DNA of 11,353 nucleotides from positions 1-11,353 of the forward strand of contig WUAK01000071.1 in the NCBI GenBank assembly GCA_009827205.1. The letters run 5' to 3'. Numbering within the stretch: the stretch's first letter is position 1; the number at the start of each line of letters is the position of its first letter. Positions 6,329 to 11,353 of this stretch are shown here, one piece after another. Source of the stretch: Phycisphaeraceae bacterium. GTDB lineage: Bacteria > Planctomycetota > Phycisphaerae > Phycisphaerales > UBA1924. A model generated the notes under the pieces. That model was given only the letters and a program-made list of their open reading frames with translations. It was not told where the DNA came from and made no database searches. The position numbers were made by a program, and so were the translations under genes.

Positions 6329-6942
6329 AGTCCGGACCGATCATCGCGATGGTCGCGCTCATAATCGTGGGCATGTGGCTCGTCCTCCAGCCCGCGCTCT
6401 CGCGCGAGGCGTACGACTACGAAGTGCGTGTGGGGTCAACTGAGCTCCGCATCAACAAGACCGACAACGGTTACCGCTTCGTTTCTCCACAAAGCCTCGC
6501 TGAGCGAGGCGAGGTCTCAGCAGACGAGCGTGACCGGATCATCGAAGAACATGTAGAGGCGTGGAATGCAAGGCCCGGATTCGAGCGCAGGCTCATGGGG
6601 TTCTTCAACATCACCCACTGGATCAACTTTGGCTGGGTCGCGATCGGCCTCATCGGCCAGGCGGCGTTCTTCGGCAGGATGTTTGTCCAGTGGGTCGTCA
6701 GCGAGAAGAGCAGGCAGAGCCAGGTCCCCGAGATCTTCTGGTGGTTCAGCCTGCTTGGCGGAGCTTTCCTGTTCACCTATTTCGTGTGGCGGGTCGACGT
6801 CGTTGGGGTCCTGGGCCAATCAACAGGGATCGTGATCTACGCACGGAATCTGCGCCTGATTCACAAGCAGAAACGTCGCTCTGGCCGACAGTTAGGAGGA
6901 GATACCAACGCCGGAGGCGCCCCCGATGAACGTCCTGCTTGA
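6325..6942 (+). CDS. Lipid A biosynthesis N-terminal (LAB_N) domain membrane protein
   Basis: 205 residues. Residues 5-22 are a first membrane helix; about 23-95 form a charged, probably extracytoplasmic segment; about 101-178 are the LAB_N domain with three helices and its hallmark residues (G-Q at 111-112, R118-M-F-V-Q-W-x-x-S-E127, S-x-x-P-x-x-F-W at 132-139, G-Q-x-x-G at 164-168, Y172-x-R-N-L). The domain is named from its fusion to LpxB but also occurs alone beside polyprenyl-phosphate glycosyltransferases, so a role with the preceding GT2 in handling lipid-linked sugar is likely but untested. The start is a TTG supported by GGAG 8 nt upstream and overlapping the GT2 stop; an ATG eight codons later (6349) would cut into the first helix. 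The tail is basic then glycine-rich. The next gene overlaps its end by 17 nt. Confidence 0.85.
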   Translation: MKSGPIIAMVALIIVGMWLVLQPALSREAYDYEVRVGSTELRINKTDNGYRFVSPQSLAERGEVSADERDRIIEEHVEAWNARPGFERRLMGFFNITHWINFGWVAIGLIGQAAFFGRMFVQWVVSEKSRQSQVPEIFWWFSLLGGAFLFTYFVWRVDVVGVLGQSTGIVIYARNLRLIHKQKRRSGRQLGGDTNAGGAPDERPA

Positions 6943-7549
6943 TGAGAACCCGATCGATGTCCAGGACGAGACCCTCGCCGGCGCCATGAGCGCCGCGGTC
7001 GAAGCCGCCGAGAAGCAGGGACGCACCATCATCGAGGTTGTTCTCGACGGACAGCCCGTCCGCGGCGAGGCCCTCGAGAACGTCTCGACCGATCCAATCC
7101 CCGGGTCGAACGTCGAGTTTGTCTCAGCTGACCCGATCGCACTCGTGCAGCAGTCGCTTTTCGACGCTTCACAGGCCCTCGCCGCGACCCAGCGTGCACA
7201 CTCCGATATCGCCGACATGCTTCAGGGCGGCGAAGATGTCCCCAAGGCCATGAACAAGCTGGGCGAGACGCTCAACGTCTGGCAGGGCGCTCAGGACGTG
7301 CTGGCCCGCGGCTACGCCCTGCTCAACATCGACCCGGCAATGATCAGCCTCCCCGAAGACATCGCCGACGGCAAGCCCGTGACCGCGCTCTTCCAGGAGC
7401 TGGGCGAACAGCTCCGCGAAGTCCGCCGGAGCATCGAGGACCACGATCTCGCAGCTCTGGCCGACGCCATCGGGTACGAACTCGAGCCGCTCGCGGGCGA
7501 GTGGGCGAAGGTGCTCGCGTTCGCCGCCGAAACTCTCGTGAAGCCTTGA
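6926..7549 (+). CDS. Hypothetical protein, beta-rich N-terminus plus helical C-terminus
   Basis: 207 residues; I do not recognise a named family. The ATG at 6926 has a strong Shine-Dalgarno (GGAGG at 6913-6917, 8 nt spacing) placed inside the end of the LAB_N gene, with a 17-nt overlap, so it is a real and co-translated gene. Residues 1-67 alternate hydrophobic strands (V-L-L-D at 3-6, T-I-I-E-V-V-L-D-G at 34-42, V-E-F at 63-65) around a helix, like a small beta-grasp or sandwich domain. Residues 70-205 are nearly all amphipathic helix, rich in Ala, Leu and Glu, with no Cys, no signal peptide and no membrane segment. It is acidic and probably cytoplasmic. Its place after GT2 and LAB_N suggests a role tied to that operon or simply shared transcription. 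Confidence 0.8.
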   Translation: MNVLLDENPIDVQDETLAGAMSAAVEAAEKQGRTIIEVVLDGQPVRGEALENVSTDPIPGSNVEFVSADPIALVQQSLFDASQALAATQRAHSDIADMLQGGEDVPKAMNKLGETLNVWQGAQDVLARGYALLNIDPAMISLPEDIADGKPVTALFQELGEQLREVRRSIEDHDLAALADAIGYELEPLAGEWAKVLAFAAETLVKP

Positions 7550-7588
7550 TTCCCCGATTCCGAACAACCCGGACGGGACGTACAGTCA

Positions 7589-8329
7589 ATGAGCGTGATG
7601 AGCGAAACACGGGCAATGCATCAGATTGATGAGATCATGGAGAAGGCCAGCGGCCTGCTCGCTGCCATGCGCCCACACGAGTGCGAGCAACTCTCGCTCC
7701 GTGCATTGGACATCGCACTCAAGCAGAAAGACTGGGACCGCCTCGCCCGCATCGTCATGCCGCTCCAGGAAGCACGCAGGCTCCGTAGGCAGGAAGCTGC
7801 CGATGCTGGCAAGGTAAGGCTGATCGACACCCAGACTCAACTCCGCGCCAAGCCCGAGCCAGGCTGCTACCTGATCCAGCCCCCGCTGATCGCTGCCGAA
7901 GCCCGGGCGTTCCGTGAATCGGCGCTCCGCAGGGGTATTGATGTGTTCGTCATGACCCGCGAGCCGATGGCTCGTGACGGCAAGTGGCCCATCGTCGCCG
8001 TCGGTGCACTCTCGGTCCGAACCAAAGTCGATCCACCCGAGGGTGTCGAGCAGCGTGATTCTGGAGTTACCCGCGACGAGGTCACGAAGCCCATCAGTGT
8101 CTCATGGTTCGAGGCGGCAGCAGAAGCGCTCGGCGACGCGGCCATCGCGAGCGTCGATCCCGACGAACCCGCAGCGCACCGCGTCGAGGACCTGATCGAA
8201 CGCCTCGACGCATTCCCGGAACACGAGAAGATCCACCAGGCGCTCGAACGCGCCGCCGAGGAAGCCCTCACCGAGCCTGCACCCAAACACGAACGTCGAC
8301 GCGGCCTCGACGACACCACGACGTTCTGA
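7589..8329 (+). CDS. Hypothetical soluble protein, 246 aa
   Basis: No family recognised. Residues about 10-72 are helical and charged with a TPR-like feel (L-S-L-R-A-L-D-I-A-L-K-Q-K-D-W at 35-49, then an arginine-rich helix). Residues 75-145 look like an alpha/beta core (V-R-L-I-D at 76-80, C-Y-L-I-Q-P-P-L at 93-100, D-V-F-V-M-T-R-E at 118-125, P-I-V-A-V-G at 134-139). From about 172 to 228 further helices follow, and the tail is basic. There is no signal peptide or membrane helix. The start is uncertain: ATGs at 7589, 7598 and 7616 are all in frame and none has a good Shine-Dalgarno; the first is given. It lies 39 nt after the previous gene, in the same direction, so it is likely the last gene of the operon. 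Its TGA abuts the stop of the convergent gene. Confidence 0.75.
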   Translation: MSVMSETRAMHQIDEIMEKASGLLAAMRPHECEQLSLRALDIALKQKDWDRLARIVMPLQEARRLRRQEAADAGKVRLIDTQTQLRAKPEPGCYLIQPPLIAAEARAFRESALRRGIDVFVMTREPMARDGKWPIVAVGALSVRTKVDPPEGVEQRDSGVTRDEVTKPISVSWFEAAAEALGDAAIASVDPDEPAAHRVEDLIERLDAFPEHEKIHQALERAAEEALTEPAPKHERRRGLDDTTTF

Positions 8330-8767
8330 TCAATCCCTCAACACAAGCACCAGCTTGCCGCATTCAGGGCATTTGCTCTCTGCGCTCGATCCGGAGTCAG
8401 CGGGTGCGAAGCTCTCCATTGAGTAGCCGCAGGACCAGCAGCAACATGTATTCATGCGAGCACCGAGTCGGCTTTCGCGTTTTCCGGAAACAACACAGCC
8501 TGTAATGAATGCAGCTGGAGACATGAAGCAGGCACTGCGCGATATGACTGAAAAACCTGGAAAGCTGTTGAGAGGTTCGTAAACGAGCAGCGGGGGAGTA
8601 AAGTAGAGTAAGCTGAAGGAAACTGCGACACCTATAAACACAGGCAGCCAAAGCTGTCGGCGAACTTCTTGAATTGCAGCTTTGGGTACTTTGCTTCGTA
8701 TTGATTCTGTTTTGAATTTCATCAAACGGGATTTGGAAGTTAGTTCCAGCTCATCCCCTTGGGCCAT
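8330..8767 (-). CDS. Small membrane protein with C-terminal zinc ribbon
   Basis: 145 residues. A basic N-terminal segment (1-38) is followed by a hydrophobic helix (about 39-63) and a second weaker one (about 76-94), then a C-terminal rubredoxin-like zinc ribbon with C110-x2-C113-G-Y and C133-P-E-C136-G; C108 and C109 are extra. Two-helix proteins ending in this split CxxCGY/CPECG ribbon are frequent in Planctomycetes and are mostly uncharacterised. The ATG at 8767 overlaps the end of the LON-domain gene by 28 nt; AGAGG lies 8 nt before it and GGAGG almost touches it. An alternative ATG at 8722, with no Shine-Dalgarno, would remove 15 residues and avoid the overlap. The coding sequence is visibly more AT-rich than its neighbours. 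It ends with TGA directly against the TGA of the convergent 246-residue gene. Confidence 0.72.
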   Translation of the reverse strand: MAQGDELELTSKSRLMKFKTESIRSKVPKAAIQEVRRQLWLPVFIGVAVSFSLLYFTPPLLVYEPLNSFPGFSVISRSACFMSPAAFITGCVVSGKRESRLGARMNTCCCWSCGYSMESFAPADSGSSAESKCPECGKLVLVLRD

Positions 8768-9447
8768 TCCTCCGGCCTCTGATGCCTCGCGAGCCTGAGC
8801 ATTTTGCTCGTTTTCTCGAGTTCCTTGCGGATGATCTCAGACCTCGCCTCTGGGTTGCCCTCTTCGAGCAGCTTGTAGCTGAGATCCGCATCATCAAAGA
8901 GCGTGAACGAGATCAATTCGAGCAGCGTCGGGGTCGAGATCCGCTCATCGCGCACGTAGTCCAGCAGATCGTCCGCCGCCTCGAACCCTGAAAGCTCTCC
9001 CTCGCTCAATTCACTCTCGACCCACTCTCGCATCGGCAGCATCACTGTCTCGTCGGGTTCTTTGTCCTCGACCGGTTCCAGGTACACCTCCCGGTACAGA
9101 CGTGTGCCGTCCTCAGGCAGCTCTTTCGAGATCTTCGCCCGGCACACACCCTGCAGCAGGATCTCAAACCGCCCGCCGCTGAGTGTTTCGTGCTGCATGA
9201 TCTGTCCCACGCACACCGCGGTTCGTATCGGAGGCCTTCCCGAGTAGGGCTCACCGGCTGAGTCCTTTGCAAGAACACCCATCGCGATCTGGCCCGCTCC
9301 GTCGAGAGCGTGCGAGATCATCTGGACATAACGATCCTCAAAGATGTGCAGCGGGATCACCTGCTGGGGGATCAACACAGCCTGTCCGAGCGGGAAGACC
9401 GCCATGGGCTTGCCGAAGTTGACGCGCACCGACTGCTCGTAGTTCAT
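8740..9447 (-). CDS. LON substrate-binding (LON N-terminal) domain protein
   Basis: 235 residues. The signature F-P-L-G-x-A-V-L-I-P (18-27) with P-L-H-I-F-E-D-R-Y (32-40) is diagnostic of the Lon N-terminal substrate-binding domain (PF02190); the beta-rich domain covers roughly 14-125 and a helical bundle follows to about 222. No AAA+ or protease domain is present, so this is a stand-alone member, as found in many bacteria, with a presumed role in binding unfolded or regulatory proteins. The ATG at 9447 lacks a Shine-Dalgarno and is preceded at 6 nt by TACACT. It follows the YhaM-type gene after 45 nt in the same direction and overlaps the start of the zinc-ribbon protein, so the three may form an operon with an internal promoter. 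Confidence 0.92.
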   Translation of the reverse strand: MNYEQSVRVNFGKPMAVFPLGQAVLIPQQVIPLHIFEDRYVQMISHALDGAGQIAMGVLAKDSAGEPYSGRPPIRTAVCVGQIMQHETLSGGRFEILLQGVCRAKISKELPEDGTRLYREVYLEPVEDKEPDETVMLPMREWVESELSEGELSGFEAADDLLDYVRDERISTPTLLELISFTLFDDADLSYKLLEEGNPEARSEIIRKELEKTSKMLRLARHQRPEEWPKGMSWN

Positions 9448-9453
9448 ACACCG

Positions 9454-9480
9454 AGTGTACCAGCTTCGCCGGCCTGTCCA
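9454..9480 (-). promoter_or_regulatory. Candidate promoter of the LON-domain gene (possibly leaderless)
   Basis: On the minus strand TGGACA (5 of 6 to TTGACA, 9475-9480) precedes TACACT (9454-9459) with a 15-nt spacer, slightly short. Six nucleotides then separate the hexamer from the ATG at 9447, so a normally placed start site would fall on or next to the start codon. It sits wholly in the 45-bp gap behind the exoribonuclease gene. Confidence 0.4.
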
Positions 9481-9492
9481 ACACGTCCCGGA

Positions 9493-10494
9493 TCAGGCGA
9501 GCGGGTCTGGTCTGTAGATCTTCGTATCAAGAGCCCATTGTCTCTGAGTGAAGTTGCCACCCAGATCAAACTGCGCATCGCGGTCAGGCCTCGCGGCATC
9601 GATCGCGATCGTGGTCTTCGCGTCCACGTTGTCCAGCATCGAGACAAGGATCGCCTCGGGTGTCGCCGGGATCTTGGCTGCGCCGTACTCGGGTATGCCG
9701 TGGTGCGAAAGGACGATGTGCTCGAGCACGAGCGCTGCGCCCGCGGGCAGACGCTGGCCAGTGTTGACCATCATCTCCTTGAGCTTGTCCCGCAGCATGT
9801 GCGATCCCTCGACGATGTGCCCGACGAGTTCGCCCATGTCGGTGTACCCGAACGACTTGTCGTACACCAGCTCGCGCGTCTTACCCAGGTCGTGGATGAA
9901 CAGCCCGAACACAACGAGATCGCGGTTGACCTTCGGGTAGAGCGGGCACACCAGCATGCCGAGGCGCATCAGGTTGAGTGTGTGCTCGAGAAGTCCGCCG
10001 AGGTACGCGTGGTGCATGCTCTTGGCAGCGGGCGCGGTGCGGAACCGATCCATCAGGTACTCGTCTGCGAGGTACGTCTCTGCGAGCGCTTTCATCCCCG
10101 GGTGCTCGAGTTCGCCAAGGATCTGCTTCACCTCCGCGAACATCGCGCCAACGTCTTTGTCTGTCGTGGGCAGCAGCTCAGTCAGCTGCTCCGGGGAGGG
10201 CTCGATCGGATCGATGTTGTGGATGATCAGCTGCAAGTCGCCCTGATAGGGTTGCGTCTCGCCCTCGACCCACACGAAGCCCTCGGTCGGCAGCCTTCGG
10301 AACGTCTGCTCGTCGATCGACCACATCCGCCCAGAGAGCTCACCGGTCTTGTCGCGGAGCAGGCACCGCAGGTAAGGCTTGTCCTGCCGCGTCCTCCCGA
10401 TCTGTGCGTTGGAGATCGCGAACGCGCCGCTGACACGCTCCTGCCCGGTCATCTCGCGGATGAAACGCCTCGGTCCCGATGCCTGCGTGCTCAT
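9493..10494 (-). CDS. yhaM: YhaM-type 3'-5' exoribonuclease (OB fold plus HD domain)
   Basis: 333 residues from the ATG at 10494. Residues about 12-96 form an OB-fold nucleic-acid-binding domain (A-Q-I-G-R-T-R-Q-D-K-P-Y-L near 29-42, D-K-T-G-E-L-S at 48-54, M-W at 57-58). Residues about 157-325 are the HD metal-dependent domain: H171 in L-L-E-H-T, H201-D202 in F-I-H-D-L-G-K, H264-H265 in L-S-H-H-G, and D288 in L-D-N-V-D-A-K. The order and the closing F-T-x-R-x-W-A-L-D-T-K-I-Y-R-P match B. subtilis YhaM, which degrades single-stranded RNA (and DNA) 3' to 5' in the cytoplasm. The frame extends to an ATG at 10554, but that extra 20-residue stretch precedes family homology and is basic and unlike a folded domain, so 10494 is preferred. 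It is divergent from the SnoaL-like gene and upstream of the LON-domain gene. Confidence 0.9.
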   Translation of the reverse strand: MSTQASGPRRFIREMTGQERVSGAFAISNAQIGRTRQDKPYLRCLLRDKTGELSGRMWSIDEQTFRRLPTEGFVWVEGETQPYQGDLQLIIHNIDPIEPSPEQLTELLPTTDKDVGAMFAEVKQILGELEHPGMKALAETYLADEYLMDRFRTAPAAKSMHHAYLGGLLEHTLNLMRLGMLVCPLYPKVNRDLVVFGLFIHDLGKTRELVYDKSFGYTDMGELVGHIVEGSHMLRDKLKEMMVNTGQRLPAGAALVLEHIVLSHHGIPEYGAAKIPATPEAILVSMLDNVDAKTTIAIDAARPDRDAQFDLGGNFTQRQWALDTKIYRPDPLA

Positions 10495-10590
10495 TCTGGT
10501 GAAGTCTCCGTCAAAACCAGCGACAGTTCGCCGTCTGGGAAACATGCTACACACGCCGTTACTTTCCCGCTCCCGGAGCGCCGGTTTTCG

Positions 10591-10627
10591 TACACTGGGC
10601 TTGGCTGGGGGAACAACTTACGAGGAG
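10591..10627 (+). promoter_or_regulatory. Possible -10 element and ribosome binding site of the SnoaL-like gene
   Basis: TACACT at 10591-10596 matches the -10 hexamer used by the tRNA promoter in this window; a start near 10603 would leave a leader of about 30 nt. AGGAG at 10623-10627, 5 nt before the ATG at 10633, is a strong Shine-Dalgarno. No convincing -35 hexamer is seen at the right distance. Confidence 0.4.
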
Positions 10628-10632
10628 ATAAA

Positions 10633-11019
10633 ATGTCAACTCAAGAAGTCGCAAATCGCCTGCACGAGCTCTGCAACGCGGGTCAATTCGGAGAAGCGCT
10701 CAAGGAGCTCTACGCCGACAACGCTCGCCACGTCGAAGCCATGGAGATGCCAGAAATGCCCTACCCGAGAATTGTCGACGGTAAGGACAAACTCATCGAA
10801 ATGAGCGACCACTGGGAGAATACGAACGAGGTCCACAGCGCTTCCTGCGGCAAGCCCCTCGTCAACGGCGAGCAGTTCATCTGCGAGATGACGCTCGACA
10901 CCACGCCAGGCGAGGGCCCCATGGCAGGCCAACGCATGAAAATGTCAGAGCAGTGCCTCTACACCGTCGAGAACGGCAAAATCACCGAGGCCAAGTTCTT
11001 CTACAGCATGGATTGCTAG
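10633..11019 (+). CDS. SnoaL-like / NTF2-fold protein
   Basis: 128 residues. The pattern of an N-terminal helix pair (V-A-N-R-L-H-E-L-C-N-A-G at 6-17, A-L-K-E-L-Y-A-D-N-A at 22-31), a G-K-D-K-L segment (50-54) and then long beta strands ending V-E-N-G-K-I-T-E-A-K-F-F-Y is characteristic of SnoaL-like, nuclear transport factor 2 fold proteins. The fold has a cone-shaped pocket used by isomerases, hydrolases and stress proteins; no catalytic set can be assigned here. The frame is open far upstream on this strand (to 9310), but that part is antisense to the exoribonuclease and LON genes; the AGGAG 5 nt before the ATG at 10633 fixes the real start. The protein is cytoplasmic and has three cysteines (C14, C72, C84) plus C108 and C128. 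It is followed in the same direction by a DUF1579 gene after 81 nt. Confidence 0.85.
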   Translation: MSTQEVANRLHELCNAGQFGEALKELYADNARHVEAMEMPEMPYPRIVDGKDKLIEMSDHWENTNEVHSASCGKPLVNGEQFICEMTLDTTPGEGPMAGQRMKMSEQCLYTVENGKITEAKFFYSMDC

Positions 11020-11100
11020 CGCACAGGATCAAACTCTGCCGTCCCGGTTCTTTACCGAGAGCCGTGCCGATTCCTAATTCATGATGAGTGGGGTTCTCCG

Positions 11101-11353
11101 ATGCAGGAAGATGCAAGCAAACAACACGAGTGGCTCGAACAACTCCTCGGCGACTGGACCTTCGAACACGAAGCGACCATGCCCGGAGGTGAGAAGCACG
11201 AGATGGTGGGAAAGGAGTCCTACCGCCAGCTCGGCAAACTCTGGGTTGTCGGCGAGCTCACAAGCCCCATGCCCGACGGCTCCGATATGACCGCCATCAC
11301 AACGCTCGGCTACGACCCAAGGCAGAACGCCTTCGTCGGCAACTGGGTCGGCT
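11101..11353 (+). CDS. DUF1579 family protein, N-terminal part, truncated by window edge
   Basis: 84 residues are visible and the frame is open at the right edge. The segments H-E-W-L-E-Q-L-L-G-D-W-T-F-E (9-22), G-K-L-W-V-V-G-E (45-52), M-P-D-G (57-60) and L-G-Y-D-P-x-x-x-x-F-V-G-N-W-V-G (69-84) match the start of DUF1579, a lipocalin-like beta-barrel family of about 150-170 residues of unknown function. The ATG at 11101 is the only in-frame start near the homology; the preceding G-rich stretch (around 11088-11093) could act as a weak ribosome binding site. DUF1579 genes are often found beside SnoaL-like or DGPF/YCII-type small-protein genes, which fits the gene before it; a shared transcript is likely. 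Confidence 0.85.
   Translation, partial: MQEDASKQHEWLEQLLGDWTFEHEATMPGGEKHEMVGKESYRQLGKLWVVGELTSPMPDGSDMTAITTLGYDPRQNAFVGNWVG

Noticed and set aside
7169..7616. Minus-strand frames opposite the 207-residue gene
   Set aside because: They are antisense to a gene with a strong Shine-Dalgarno and operon overlap; composition is that of a GC-driven shadow.
10495..10554. 20-residue N-terminal extension of the YhaM-type protein
   Set aside because: The frame is open, but the family fold begins after the ATG at 10494 and the extension is basic and unlike a known signal or domain.
9310..10632. A very long open frame on the plus strand running into the SnoaL-like gene
   Set aside because: It is antisense to the exoribonuclease and LON-domain genes, both firmly identified by conserved motifs; the encoded protein is low-complexity (Arg, Val, His, Leu) and the real start at 10633 has a strong Shine-Dalgarno.
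11020..11100. Small inverted repeat CGGT-x5-ACCG between the SnoaL-like and DUF1579 genes as a terminator
   Set aside because: Only 4 bp of stem and no T-tract; the two genes more likely share a transcript.
1..11353. CRISPR arrays, insertion sequences, toxin-antitoxin or defence genes
   Set aside because: No regularly spaced repeats, transposase, cas, nuclease-helicase or toxin motifs were seen on either strand.

Overview
The window reads as a chromosomal segment of a GC-rich bacterium, most plausibly a planctomycete of the Phycisphaerae type. This is an inference from a small membrane protein with a split C-x2-CGY / CPECG zinc ribbon (a pattern common in Planctomycetes), a lineage-restricted-looking pair of unknown proteins, a stand-alone LAB_N protein and several starts without a Shine-Dalgarno sequence. 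No insertion sequence, phage gene, integrase or CRISPR array was seen. Genes are packed tightly and both strands are used.

Layout. 1-447 (+) is the C-terminal end of an asparagine synthase, meeting tail-to-tail an orphan oligopeptide/dipeptide-type ABC ATPase (444-1259, -). A tRNA-Phe(GAA) with a good sigma70-like promoter follows (1320-1431, +). Then comes the most unusual gene, 1602-3653 (-): an N-terminal Rieske [2Fe-2S] domain fused to a complete ThDP enzyme of the acetolactate synthase / pyruvate oxidase superfamily. It is divergent from an AstE/aspartoacylase-like zinc deacylase (3884-4981, +). An ISC-type ferredoxin (5003-5401, -) is divergent from a four-gene + strand block (5522-8329): DPM1-like glycosyltransferase, LAB_N membrane protein, and two unrecognised soluble proteins. 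Convergent to it is a - strand set (10494 to 8330): YhaM-type HD/OB exoribonuclease, LON substrate-binding-domain protein, and the zinc-ribbon membrane protein. The right edge holds a SnoaL/NTF2-like protein (10633-11019, +) and the start of a DUF1579 protein (11101-11353, +).

How they may work together. The glycosyltransferase and LAB_N protein are translationally coupled and probably make or handle a polyprenyl-linked sugar at the inner membrane. The Rieske-ThDP protein suggests oxidative decarboxylation of a 2-oxo acid with one-electron transfer through an iron-sulfur cluster; its divergent deacylase could act on a related N-acyl compound, but nothing in the sequence proves the link. The hexamer TACACT recurs just upstream of four genes in the right orientation, and in two cases sits 6 nt before the ATG, which suggests leaderless transcripts.
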